This document shows, in pieces, positions 41,762-49,747 of a DNA stretch of 64,000 nt. The notes below the pieces were generated by a model that had not been told where the DNA came from, ran no database searches, and worked only from the letters and a program-made list of their open reading frames with translations. The stretch's first letter is position 1; the number at the start of each line of letters is the position of its first letter. This DNA comes from WJMT01 sp964624145 (lineage in GTDB: Bacteria > Acidobacteriota > Aminicenantia > Aminicenantales > Aminicenantaceae), in assembly GCA_964624145.1 (NCBI GenBank), contig CAZUXT010000001.1, positions 220,322 through 284,321 on the forward strand, read 5' to 3'. Both the position numbers and the translations under genes were made by a program.

Positions 41762-42249
41762 ATCCTCTCTTTAATTTTCTTGGATGCTTGCTCAACGCTT
41801 TTGGCCATCCGCTCCCTGTAGGTGACCAATTTCTCAGCAATTGATTTGTCTTTAAGGCTCAGTATCTCGACGGCAAGTAAAGCGGCATTGACAGCACCTG
41901 ATTTGCCGATCCCCATACAGGCGACAGGAACTCCTCTCGGCATCTGAACCGTGGATAAAAGAGCATCCAATCCGCCTAAAGCCGCACTTCCCACAGGAAC
42001 TCCTATGACAGGCTTATTGGTATGAGAGGCCACAACACCAGCAAGATGAGCTGCTTTTCCCGCCAGGGCAATAAATATCTCTGTTCCCTGTTTCTCTAAC
42101 TCCGAAACGAGTCTTTTTGTTCTCTCCGGAGACCTGTGAGCTGAAGTCACCTCCAGGTGAAAGCTGATCCCGAATTCCTTGAATACACTGACAGCTTCAT
42201 TTGCAATGTCAAAATCAGAGTCACTACCTATAAATACGGCGATTTTCAT
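41758..42249 (-). CDS. purE: N5-carboxyaminoimidazole ribonucleotide mutase
   Basis: Purine biosynthesis, class I PurE. 163 residues. IGSDSDFDIANEAVSVFKEFGI is the CO2/phosphate-site start, EVTSAHRSPERTKRLVSE carries the catalytic His and Ser, FIALAGKAAHLAGVVASHTNKPVIGVPV follows, and LDALLSTVQMPRGVPVACMGIGKSGAVNAALLA closes the active site. It begins 2 bases after purD and overlaps mtaB by 4. No purK is nearby; in some lineages PurE works directly with CO2-derived CAIR or purK lies elsewhere. Confidence 0.95.
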   Translation of the reverse strand: MKIAVFIGSDSDFDIANEAVSVFKEFGISFHLEVTSAHRSPERTKRLVSELEKQGTEIFIALAGKAAHLAGVVASHTNKPVIGVPVGSAALGGLDALLSTVQMPRGVPVACMGIGKSGAVNAALLAVEILSLKDKSIAEKLVTYRERMAKSVEQASKKIKERI

Positions 42250-42251
42250 TA

Positions 42252-43526
42252 CTATTCCTCCTTTACGGTTCCGATATCACGCCTGTAGTGGATCGCTTCA
42301 AAATATATTTTAGCTGAGGTCATATAGATCTTTTCCATAGCTTCTTTTAAAGTTTTCCCGGTCCCGCACACATTCAACACTCTTCCTCCGTCTGTGACAT
42401 ATTTCCCTTTTTCAAGTTTTGTTCCGGCGTGAAAAATAGTGCAGTCTTTTGAGTCTTCGACTTCTTTCAATCCTTCAATCAACTTCCCCTTCTCATATTT
42501 GGTAGGATACCCCCCCGAAGCCAAGACCACACATCCGGCCGCTTCATTGCTCCACTTGATCTCTTTTTCCAAAACATTTCCTTCAACGACGGAGAGGAAC
42601 ATATCTATAATATCACTTTGCATGCGCAGCATTTGAGGTTGTGTTTCAGGGTCTCCGAACCGGCAGTTGAATTCCAGCACTTTGGGCCCCTGCTCCGTCA
42701 GCATCAAGCCTGCATACAGCACGCCTTTGTATTTGCGGCCTTCTTCGAGCAGCCGGGTAATTGTAGGAAACATGATGTTCTTAACAACCTCATTAAACAA
42801 ATCCCTGTCTATGAACGGAGAAGGCGATATGGCTCCCATCCCGCCTGTGTTCGGGCCTCTGTCCCCATCAAACACAGCTTTGTGGTCCATGGTGGTGACA
42901 AAGGGTGCTATCTTAACACCGTCAGAGATGACAATGAACGAAGCTTCCTTCCCTCTTAAAAACTCTTCGATCAAAACATTTTTTCCGGACCTTCCGAATT
43001 TTTTATCCACCATGATTGTTTTAATGGCTTCTTCTGCTTTGACTTTATTCCTGCAGATCATGACTCCCTTTCCGGCAGCCAGCCCGTCTGCTTTGATAAC
43101 AACCGGATAGGGGAATACTCCCCTCTCAATGATTTTTCTGGCTTCTTCAGCTGAATGCGCAATCTTATATCTGGCTGTTGGAATTTTATGTCTTTCCATG
43201 AATTGTTTGGCAAAAATCTTGCTCTCTTCTATTTCAGCGGCAATCTTGTAAGGTCCGAAGATCTTTAGCCCCATCTGCTCGAATTCATCAACTATACCAA
43301 GAGTCAAAGGAATCTCTGGCCCCACAACTGTCAAATCTATCTTTTCCTTGGAGGCAAATTTTTTGAGTCCGTTGATATCATCTGGAGAAATAGAGATGTT
43401 CTCTGCTATTTTTGCGGTCCCGGCATTCCCCGGTGCACAAAATATCTTTTTCACTTTCTGGCTTTGTGATATTTTCCAGCACAGAGCGTGTTCTCTGCCC
43501 CCAGAACCCACAACTAAAACTTTCAT
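42252..43526 (-). CDS. purD: Phosphoribosylamine-glycine ligase
   Basis: ATP-grasp enzyme of the second purine step. 424 residues. The N-terminal signature is KVLVVGSGGREHALCWKI, with DLTVVGPEIPLTLGIVDEF following. The ATP-grasp parts are YPVVIKADGLAAGKGVMIC, VLIEEFLRGKEASF, FVTTMDHKAVFDGDRGPNTGGMGAISP (family signature) and VLEFNCRFGDPETQ (metal site). The glycine ligated here is the product of the upstream glyA-like gene, which gives the operon a clear logic. Confidence 0.96.
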   Translation of the reverse strand: MKVLVVGSGGREHALCWKISQSQKVKKIFCAPGNAGTAKIAENISISPDDINGLKKFASKEKIDLTVVGPEIPLTLGIVDEFEQMGLKIFGPYKIAAEIEESKIFAKQFMERHKIPTARYKIAHSAEEARKIIERGVFPYPVVIKADGLAAGKGVMICRNKVKAEEAIKTIMVDKKFGRSGKNVLIEEFLRGKEASFIVISDGVKIAPFVTTMDHKAVFDGDRGPNTGGMGAISPSPFIDRDLFNEVVKNIMFPTITRLLEEGRKYKGVLYAGLMLTEQGPKVLEFNCRFGDPETQPQMLRMQSDIIDMFLSVVEGNVLEKEIKWSNEAAGCVVLASGGYPTKYEKGKLIEGLKEVEDSKDCTIFHAGTKLEKGKYVTDGGRVLNVCGTGKTLKEAMEKIYMTSAKIYFEAIHYRRDIGTVKEE

Positions 43527-43608
43527 TTCATCTATCCTCCCTCTTCTTATTTATGCTTAAAACACGAACGCTTTCACAATTTACGGTTCACAATCCGGCC
43601 TTAACTCT

Positions 43609-45027
43609 TCATTTTTTAAGATTTTCCACAAAATCCGTATAGGGAAATACACTTCTCAAGACTCTTGCGGCCAGCGGCACTGCTTTTTCAGGGGAAAGGC
43701 AGTATCCCATATTTAAGAAGTTTTCTCTGAATTTTTTTACTTCTTCTTTCACTTCTTTATTCCTGACCACTACTTCTGAGATATATCCTGATAAAACATC
43801 AAAATCTTTTTCTTTCATCCCGAAACGGGTCATCTCCTGGACTCCCATTCTTATTCCGCTTGGCTCCAGAAATGTTTTATCATCAGGAAGAGCCTGATAA
43901 TTGACTATGATATTGTTTTCTTCGAGCCTGCGGGCTATATCCATCCCGTTACCGTACTTGTCTGTCCTCATGAGAACCTGATGTGTTTCCGTAAATCCGT
44001 CCGACTCATCACCTTCGACTTTTATCCCTTTATCCTTTAAAGAAGAGGCAAAACTTTTGGCATTAGCCCGGACAGCCCTTTGGTACTCCTCTTTGTATTC
44101 GTTCATCTCATAAGCAGACATCAACAATCCCACCAAAGTGCCGAGATGGTGATTGCTGGTAGAGCCTGGAAAAGCCCTTCCTCTGATATCGATCCACAGC
44201 TTGCGAAGGGGAGATTCTTTTGGAAAATTTCCTGCGATCAATCCTCTTTGAGGGCCAAAAAAGGTTTTATGAGTGCTGCCCGTAACAATATGGGCTCCTT
44301 CTTCGAGGGGCGTCTGAAACGCTCCGTATAAGCCCAGCACATGGGCCATATCAAACATTATGACAGGTGGATTGTCCCAATCTTTTACCAGGCCCGATAC
44401 AAACTCAATGGGCTCCGGGTAAATAAACATGCTTTTTCCAAAAACCATTAGCTCTGGCCGGTTTTCTTCCAGTATCTCTCCCAACTTAACAATATCCGGC
44501 TTATAGGGATTTTCTTTCATGACCGGAAAACTGATCACATTTTCCTTCCCTGTCTCCGGATTTTCCTGGACATAATTGAAGAGAGCGCCGAACGGCTGGG
44601 AACTGAGGTGGCCCCCTAAATTCAACTCATTATTCATAACCAGTCTCATTCTTCTTCTGGGTTCTCCTTCCGGCCTTCCTCTGTTCAGAAAACGCACCAT
44701 TGCTTTAAACACCACTTCATTCGCCATTTGCCCGCTTATGGTTCTCAACTCAACATTTTCACAGTTAAAATACTTTCCCAGCTCTTCTTTGGCCCTTTCC
44801 TCGATCTCTTCAATCAAATCGACCCCTTGATAAAAATAGACTTCCCTTCCCTTCATTGTTTTATGCTCGGCATAGCGCCCTGAGGGATCTGAAATCTCAC
44901 ACATCTTTACCAAGAGAGACGCGGTTGATTCAGACGGAATCAAATTGAAGCATTCCCTCTGCCTCCATAGGTTATTCCTTTCTACTTTTTTTAATAATTG
45001 CTCGGTTTTTTCCAATAATGATGACAT
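43609..45027 (-). CDS. glyA: Serine hydroxymethyltransferase-like PLP enzyme
   Basis: 472 residues, larger than the usual 415-430. Interconverts serine and glycine with folate one-carbon transfer. Recognisable features: NLIPSESTASLLVK (family ENxxS region in altered form), GRYAEHKTMKGREVYFYQG, PPVIMFDMAHVLGLYGAFQTPLEEGAHIVTGSTHKTFFGPQRG with the PLP lysine in STHKT, and GIRMGVQEMTRFGMKEKDFD near the end. It belongs to a divergent SHMT subgroup rather than the E. coli type. The context with purD/purE (glycine and formyl-folate for purines) supports the role. Other aldolase-like activity cannot be excluded. 18 bases after rpiB. Confidence 0.85.
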   Translation of the reverse strand: MSSLLEKTEQLLKKVERNNLWRQRECFNLIPSESTASLLVKMCEISDPSGRYAEHKTMKGREVYFYQGVDLIEEIEERAKEELGKYFNCENVELRTISGQMANEVVFKAMVRFLNRGRPEGEPRRRMRLVMNNELNLGGHLSSQPFGALFNYVQENPETGKENVISFPVMKENPYKPDIVKLGEILEENRPELMVFGKSMFIYPEPIEFVSGLVKDWDNPPVIMFDMAHVLGLYGAFQTPLEEGAHIVTGSTHKTFFGPQRGLIAGNFPKESPLRKLWIDIRGRAFPGSTSNHHLGTLVGLLMSAYEMNEYKEEYQRAVRANAKSFASSLKDKGIKVEGDESDGFTETHQVLMRTDKYGNGMDIARRLEENNIIVNYQALPDDKTFLEPSGIRMGVQEMTRFGMKEKDFDVLSGYISEVVVRNKEVKEEVKKFRENFLNMGYCLSPEKAVPLAARVLRSVFPYTDFVENLKK

Positions 45028-45045
45028 GTTATGTCTCCTTAATAA

Positions 45046-45504
45046 TTACTTAACCGGTATAAAATTCATTTCTTCAATTTTTGAGATCTTATCAAGCCTT
45101 TTTTGATGCCGTCCCCCTTCATACTCTGTATTCAACCATGTCTCGACAATGTAAACAGCCTCGTCTGCAGGAAGTATTCTTCCTCCCAAAGTAAGGCAGT
45201 TGGAATTATTATGCTTGCGGCTCATCTCGGCCATATACTCATCACAGCACAGCGTGGCTCTTATCCCCCTGAATTTATTGGCAACCATAGACATGCCTAT
45301 CCCGGTGCCGCATACAAGAACAGCTCTATCAAATTTTCCTGAAACAACCTGCCTCACTGCTTTTTCAGCAAAATCAGCATAGTCCACACTCTCTTTTGAA
45401 TAACACCCGAAATCTTTATTTTCAATACCCTCATTTTGTAGATAACTTATGATTTCCTTTTTTAAATCATATCCTGCATGATCAGATGCGAGAGCGATCT
45501 TCAT
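45046..45504 (-). CDS. rpiB: Ribose-5-phosphate isomerase B
   Basis: Interconverts ribose 5-phosphate and ribulose 5-phosphate, supplying ribose for nucleotides. 152 residues, a RpiB/LacA fold. ALASDHAGYDLKKEI is the substrate His/Asp region. The catalytic cysteine is in AVLVCGTGIGMSMVANKFRGIRATLC, followed by SRKHNNSNCLTLGGRILP. This is the usual bacterial RpiB order. First gene of the purine/repair run on the minus strand. Confidence 0.95.
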   Translation of the reverse strand: MKIALASDHAGYDLKKEIISYLQNEGIENKDFGCYSKESVDYADFAEKAVRQVVSGKFDRAVLVCGTGIGMSMVANKFRGIRATLCCDEYMAEMSRKHNNSNCLTLGGRILPADEAVYIVETWLNTEYEGGRHQKRLDKISKIEEMNFIPVK

Positions 45505-45589
45505 TCAGCCCTCCCTTATCAAATTTAGAATTGAGATATCTTTGTACATCTCATTGATAATAATGCTTCTTCGCAATTATATCAATATT

Positions 45590-45790
45590 TCTAATAGATG
45601 GGGACATCCCATTAGGGGACACCCTAGTATAGACCCCCGCATTTATGTACGTGGCTTGCTACCAGAATGCAATCGTCCCTTGTCCTGCCTCTCAGAGAAC
45701 CCACTCTATATAGGGACTTGCGTCTGCAGGATTGCGGTGGTGTATTAAATGGGAATATTTCAGAGGGAGACAATCTAGAATATTTTTTTA
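45590..45790 (+). ncRNA. Candidate structured small RNA (6S-like architecture)
   Basis: The 320-base gap between rpiB and the ctp gene has no ORF but folds. A broken outer stem pairs 45636-45650 (CCC, ATTTA, TAC) with 45742-45753 (GTA, TAAAT, GGG). Next comes an unpaired bubble of 16 and 18 bases (45651-45666 / 45724-45741), then an inner stem ATGCAA..GTCCC (45667-45679) with GGGACTTGCGT (45713-45723). TTGATA (45554) and TATATC (45578) make a plausible promoter, and seven Ts (45783-45789) a plausible end. A closing stem, bubble and inner stem in about 200 bases is the layout of 6S RNA, but I cannot confirm the family. It may instead be the interior of a mobile foldback element. Confidence 0.35.
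45591..45632 (+). repeat. Inverted repeat, left copy (REP/MITE-like)
   Basis: Contains GGGGACATCCC and GGGGACACCCTAGTAT. Its reverse complement aligns well with 45807-45844 (shared TAGGGTG, CC.TA.TGG and GTCCCC). The same GGGTG.GTCCCC theme occurs at 26.5-26.8 kb. Confidence 0.55.
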
Positions 45791-45806
45791 ATTCCCAACG
45801 GATTCA

Positions 45807-45844
45807 GTAATATAGGGTGGTACCTTATGGAGCGTCCCCTATCA
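45807..45844 (-). repeat. Inverted repeat, right copy, overlapping the ctp stop
   Basis: Reads TAGGGTGGTACC then TATGGAGCGTCCCC on the plus strand, the partner of the left copy. It overlaps the last seven codons of the protease gene, so the end of that protein is written in repeat sequence. Confidence 0.55.
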
Positions 45845-47396
45845 TTTGTTTGGCCTTACCCATCAACTCCACTGCTTTTTGAACAACCTCATCCTCTAAC
45901 CGGAAGGCCTTCATTCCATCATCGATACTCCATATTGAAGATACCAGTTCTCTCTTGATCTCTCTTTTTATCTCAGATTCGGCTTCTTTGAAATCTTCAC
46001 TCTCATAAGAAAAACCAAGGTTATCCAAATAAGCTTTAAAGTCCATAATGAACTCCGGCCCTATGACCATATTTTTTTGGATTTTTATGTGACCCTGCTG
46101 CGGCACATCCTCCGGCTCTTTTTCTGAAGGAAGAATATATTTTTCAGAAAGCTCTGTTCCCTTTTCAATGAATTTCCGGGCATAAGAAAAGAAAGTGCCT
46201 CTTGATAAAAGGATATACGTCATTCTCTTGTATGTTAGAGCTGCTTCATAATCCGGGGATACTCCGCCCTGACCCAGCACTTTTCTCCCCTTGTTCGTGT
46301 AGGTAACCTCTCTTTCCTCAGGAGTGGCTTCCCTTCCTAAAACCCAATCTTCCAGATTCGTGTAATCTCTCTGAATAGATCTACCAGAGGGTGTATAATA
46401 CCTTGCTGTTGTCAGAGCTAAAGCAGCGTCTTGCGAAACAGGAAAAATGGTCTGAACAAGGCCTTTCCCAAAAGAGGTCTCGCCTATGATAATAGCGCGG
46501 TCATTATCCTGTAAGGCACCGCTGACAATTTCAGGTGCGCTGGCGCTGCCCCTATTTATTAAAACCACAACGGGCATATCTTCATATTGATTCCCCTTGG
46601 TCGCAATAAACAGTTTGTTGTACTGCTTTTTCCTTCCTTTTATGGAAACAATAATCGCCCCTGCCGGTAAAAACTCATCGGAAATTTCCAGGGATTGCAC
46701 AAAAGTCCCTCCTGTATTATCCCTAAAATCAAGCACGAGATTCTTCATTCCCTTGCCCACAAGGGCTTTCATCTTTTCTTCAAATTCCTGTGTTGTGGTT
46801 GTGGAAAAATTTCTAATGTATATATATCCTATATCCTCAGTCAGCATGAACGCATAAGGGACACTGTGCAGCGGTATTTCCTCTCTGACGATAGAAAACT
46901 CCAGAGGTTCTTCGAGCCCCTCCCTTATGATTGTGATGTTTACTTTAGTTCCTTTTTCTCCCCTCAGTTCCAGCATGGCTTCATAGCTTGTAATGGGCTT
47001 TGTGCTTTTTCCCTCAATATGGGAAATGATATCACCGGGCTGGATCCCTAGCCTGTAAGCAGGAGTGCCTTCAAGGGGTGATATCACCATCAAGCGGTCC
47101 CCGTGCTTTTGAATCATAATCCCCAGGCCGTAATACTTACCCTTATAATCTTCCTTTAAATTGTCAAGCCTTTCCGGGCTGAGAAAATAGGAATGTGGAT
47201 CGAGTGTGGGAAGCATTCCTTTAATGGATTCAAAAATGAGGTCCTGAGTGTCGACCTTTTTGTAATAATGCGTTTTGACAGCCTCTGTTATCTCAGCTGC
47301 CTTTTCAATTCCCTCAGACCAGGTACTGCTGTTCCAGAGGGATGCATTGACAAGCAAAAAAAGGAAAGCAGCGGCCGCACCAATCTTTTTTTTCAT
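45825..47396 (-). CDS. S41-family carboxy-terminal processing protease
   Basis: 523 residues. N-terminal hydrophobic segment (about 5-20, AAAAFLFLLVNASLW) is a signal or anchor, so it acts in the periplasm. PDZ domain around 90-175 (YGLGIMIQKHGDRLMVISPLEGTPAYRLGIQPGDIISHIEG). The S41 core has LVLDFRDNTGGTF, the catalytic Ser in LINRGSASAPEIVSGALQ and the Lys in GETSFGKGLVQTIFP, then ALTTARYYTPSGRSIQ. The C-terminal 130 residues are helical. Such proteases trim or degrade envelope proteins. The final residues MIGDAP are encoded inside an inverted repeat. It is divergent from tatA, with its own promoter. Confidence 0.92.
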   Translation of the reverse strand: MKKKIGAAAAFLFLLVNASLWNSSTWSEGIEKAAEITEAVKTHYYKKVDTQDLIFESIKGMLPTLDPHSYFLSPERLDNLKEDYKGKYYGLGIMIQKHGDRLMVISPLEGTPAYRLGIQPGDIISHIEGKSTKPITSYEAMLELRGEKGTKVNITIIREGLEEPLEFSIVREEIPLHSVPYAFMLTEDIGYIYIRNFSTTTTQEFEEKMKALVGKGMKNLVLDFRDNTGGTFVQSLEISDEFLPAGAIIVSIKGRKKQYNKLFIATKGNQYEDMPVVVLINRGSASAPEIVSGALQDNDRAIIIGETSFGKGLVQTIFPVSQDAALALTTARYYTPSGRSIQRDYTNLEDWVLGREATPEEREVTYTNKGRKVLGQGGVSPDYEAALTYKRMTYILLSRGTFFSYARKFIEKGTELSEKYILPSEKEPEDVPQQGHIKIQKNMVIGPEFIMDFKAYLDNLGFSYESEDFKEAESEIKREIKRELVSSIWSIDDGMKAFRLEDEVVQKAVELMGKAKQMIGDAP

Positions 47397-47414
47397 ATCT
47401 CTTTTCCTGATTGA

Positions 47415-47443
47415 ATATTACCAAAGGCTTCATAAGTTGTAAA
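47415..47443 (-). promoter_or_regulatory. Promoter of the carboxy-terminal protease gene
   Basis: On the minus strand TTTACA (47438-47443), 17 bases, TAATAT (47415-47420). Start point about 47408; the short leader carries AGGA upstream of the ATG at 47396. Confidence 0.6.
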
Positions 47444-47474
47444 GTCAGATTGATGCGGAAAGCGAAACTTCCAT

Positions 47475-47503
47475 TTGACTTATAAGGAACGACAAGTTAT
47501 ATT
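47475..47503 (+). promoter_or_regulatory. Promoter of the tatAC operon
   Basis: TTGACT (47475-47480), 17 bases, TATATT (47498-47503). Start point about 47510; the leader carries AAAAAGG 6 bases before the tatA ATG. Confidence 0.65.
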
Positions 47504-47536
47504 TCCTTAGCAAGAATCAGATAGAAAAAGGTTAAA

Positions 47537-47905
47537 ATGTTTGGAAGCATAGGCGTGCCGGAACTCCTCATAATCTTTGCCATTGCTCTGCTTATTTTCG
47601 GCCCTAAGAAACTCCCCGAAGTCGGCAAATCCATAGGCAAGGCTCTCAGAGAATTCAGAAAGACTTCGGATGAAATTAAAGGAAAAATAGAGGATGAAAT
47701 CCAGGCCGATGAATTCAGAGACCTCCAAAAAGACATAGACAATATAGGCAAAGAAGATTCAAGCCATTCCTCAAGTGCCGGTTCTGGTAGTAAAAAGGAA
47801 AAAGATCCTTATTCTGAAAATTATAAACCCAGGAAAAAAAAGAACATCAAAGAAAATCAAAAACAGGAAACCAAAAATCATGAGGAAGGCAAAAAAAAGC
47901 CCTGA
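47537..47905 (+). CDS. tatA: Sec-independent translocase subunit TatA/B
   Basis: 122 residues. The N-terminal helix and hinge read GVPELLIIFAIALLIFGPKKLPEVGKSIG, the TatA/TatB signature (FGPxKLPE), followed by an amphipathic helix (about 27-50) and a long charged tail rich in Lys, Glu and Ser. TatA forms the pore through which folded proteins cross the inner membrane. Only one TatA/B-like gene precedes tatC, so it may do both jobs as in minimal Tat systems. The tail overlaps the tatC start by 26 bases. Confidence 0.9.
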   Translation: MFGSIGVPELLIIFAIALLIFGPKKLPEVGKSIGKALREFRKTSDEIKGKIEDEIQADEFRDLQKDIDNIGKEDSSHSSSAGSGSKKEKDPYSENYKPRKKKNIKENQKQETKNHEEGKKKP

Positions 47906-48668
47906 CAGTATGACCTTCCTTGAACACCTTGATGATTTAAGAAAAAGATTGTTCTACTCTTTTCTGGCGATTGTTATTGCTGTCATTCCCGCCTGGTTTT
48001 TCCATAAGCAACTCTACGACATCCTTGCCATTCCCGTAACCCGGTACTTACCAGAAGGAAAAACGCTGGCCTTCACCTCCCTCACAGCTCCTTTTATGCT
48101 GTACATCAAAGTTTCTTTTCTCGCCGCCATTTTTTTCTCTTCCCCTTTTATTTTTGTCCAGCTCTGGTATTTCATATCTCCGGGCTTGTACAAAAAGGAA
48201 AGAAAATCAGTTCTCCCCTTCGTGTTTTTTTCTTCAGTATTTTTCATTACAGGAGCTGTTTTTGCCTACTTTATTGTTTTCCCATTTGCTGTCCGCTTCT
48301 TCTTATCCATAGGTGAAGGTTTCGACCCTGTCATCACAGTGGATCAATATTTCACTCTCGCCCTGAGAGTCATCTTAGGCATTGCCCTTGTCTTTGAACT
48401 TCCCACTCTTGTCTATTTTCTCTCCAGATTCGGCATTATCACATCAAAATTAATGACCAAATATTTCAAATACGCTGTGCTTATTATCTTTATCATCGCG
48501 GCTGTTATTACTCCGACCCCTGATCCTATCACTCAAAGTATCGTGGCTCTCCCCATGCTGGCGCTCTATGGGATCAGTATCCTGATTGCCTTGGTTGTGG
48601 GCAAAAGAAAAGAAAAAAAGAGAAAAGAAGAGGAGGAAGAGGAAGAAGAAAAGGAACCAGCCGGATAA
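47880..48668 (+). CDS. tatC: Sec-independent translocase subunit TatC
   Basis: 262 residues from the ATG at 47880 (AGGA about 12 bases upstream). The ATG at 47910, giving MTFLEHLDDLRKRL, is also plausible. MTFLEHLDDLRKRLFYS is the conserved cytoplasmic start. Six membrane helices follow, with PFMLYIKVSFLAAIFFSSPF, FVQLWYFISPGLYKKERKSVLPFVFFSSVFFITGAVFAYFIVFP and VITPTPDPITQSIVALPMLALYGISI, all typical. TatC recognises twin-arginine signals. The C-terminus is a Lys/Glu run. Downstream gene begins at the next base after the stop. Confidence 0.94.
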   Translation: MRKAKKSPDSMTFLEHLDDLRKRLFYSFLAIVIAVIPAWFFHKQLYDILAIPVTRYLPEGKTLAFTSLTAPFMLYIKVSFLAAIFFSSPFIFVQLWYFISPGLYKKERKSVLPFVFFSSVFFITGAVFAYFIVFPFAVRFFLSIGEGFDPVITVDQYFTLALRVILGIALVFELPTLVYFLSRFGIITSKLMTKYFKYAVLIIFIIAAVITPTPDPITQSIVALPMLALYGISILIALVVGKRKEKKRKEEEEEEEEKEPAG

Positions 48669-49205
48669 ATGACTGACTATAAAACAATAGGATTGACCGG
48701 AACTAATGCTTCAGGAAAGGGAGAGGCCGCTCATTTTTTTGTCACACACGGATATGACTTCATATCTCTCTCGGATTTTGTCCGTGAAGAGCTCAAAAAA
48801 AACAGCATGGAAATAACCAGAAAAAACTTAATATCCATGGGAAACAAAATGAGAGAAAAGTCAGGTCCTGATGTTTTAGCCAGAAAAGCTGTAAAAAAAA
48901 TGACTGGCAAGACAGTCATTGACAGCATTCGGAACATTAAGGAAATCGAATATTTGAGGGAAAATACTGAATTCCTGCTGCTGTCTATCGACGCATCCCC
49001 GGAGATACGGTTCCAGCGAGCCCGGAAAAGGGGGAGGCGTGAACCTATGCGCACATTAAATGAGTTTATAGAGATAGAAAAAAGGGAAATGACCGGAAAT
49101 AAAAAAGGGCAGCACTTAAAAAAATGCATGGAAAGCGCTGACTTTAAAATCACGAACCAGGGGACCCTCAAAGAATTTCATAGAAAGTTGAAAATTTTCA
49201 TATGA
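48669..49205 (+). CDS. P-loop nucleotide kinase-like protein
   Basis: 178 residues. Walker A GTNASGKG (11-18) in IGLTGTNASGKGEAAHF, with Gly where Ser/Thr usually follows the lysine. Then SLSDFVREELKKN, a TVIDSIRNIKEIEYLREN acid/Arg region and DASPEIRFQRARKRGRR, a lid-like basic segment with an RxxxRxRRE pattern. This resembles the dephospho-CoA kinase/AAA_18 group and archaeal putative nucleoside monophosphate kinases. The next gene, overlapping by 4 bases, is dCMP deaminase, so a deoxynucleoside monophosphate kinase role is attractive. No substrate is proven. Confidence 0.7.
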   Translation: MTDYKTIGLTGTNASGKGEAAHFFVTHGYDFISLSDFVREELKKNSMEITRKNLISMGNKMREKSGPDVLARKAVKKMTGKTVIDSIRNIKEIEYLRENTEFLLLSIDASPEIRFQRARKRGRREPMRTLNEFIEIEKREMTGNKKGQHLKKCMESADFKITNQGTLKEFHRKLKIFI

Positions 49206-49747
49206 AGCCAAAAAGAATAACCAAACACAGATACTACCTGAACATAGCCAAGGAGGTATCACGCAGGAGCACCTGCTTCCGCAGGTCCATCGGCGCCATT
49301 ATCATCAAAGACGATCAAATCATCTCAACCGGGTACGTGGGAGCCCCCAGAAAAACAAAAGATAGTTTTGAGCATGGAATCTGCCTCCGGGACAAACTGA
49401 ATATTCCTCACGGCGAGCGTTATGAACTGTGCCGGAGTGTCCATGCGGAGCAGAATGCGATCATCAATGCGGCCAGAGCCGGAGTGAGCCTTCTTGGAGG
49501 CGACATGTATATTTATGGCAGTGATTATCAAAGCCAGAGCCCTATCAATGCTTTTCCCTGTTTCATATGCAAAAAAATGCTCATCAATGCCGGGCTAAAA
49601 AAAGTCATCTGTTCCACGAAAGACGGAGGAATGAAAACATTCAAGGTCAGCGACTGGGAGAAGGAATGGAGAGAAAAAGATATCATAGACACAGAACACC
49701 AATACGGGAAAAGTGAAGGGTGGAGGGAGAAAAAGAATGAATCATAA
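49202..49747 (+). CDS. Deoxycytidylate (dCMP) deaminase family protein
   Basis: 181 residues. Converts dCMP to dUMP on the way to dTMP. The zinc site is complete: His and catalytic Glu in CRSVHAEQNAIINAA and the two Cys in NAFPCFICKKMLINAG. An insertion-like segment HGICLRDKLNIPHGERYELC with Cys and His residues is typical of dCMP deaminases. It overlaps the kinase-like gene (ATGA) and its end overlaps the next gene by 11 bases. The kinase plus deaminase pairing suggests a small pyrimidine deoxynucleotide module. Confidence 0.9.
   Translation: MKPKRITKHRYYLNIAKEVSRRSTCFRRSIGAIIIKDDQIISTGYVGAPRKTKDSFEHGICLRDKLNIPHGERYELCRSVHAEQNAIINAARAGVSLLGGDMYIYGSDYQSQSPINAFPCFICKKMLINAGLKKVICSTKDGGMKTFKVSDWEKEWREKDIIDTEHQYGKSEGWREKKNES

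Noticed and set aside
45812..45840. T-box-like core (AGGGTGGTACC ... GCGTCCCCT)
   Set aside because: The match to the T-box antiterminator is striking, but no aminoacyl-tRNA synthetase or amino acid gene follows on that strand, no stem I is visible, and the sequence is one arm of an inverted repeat family.
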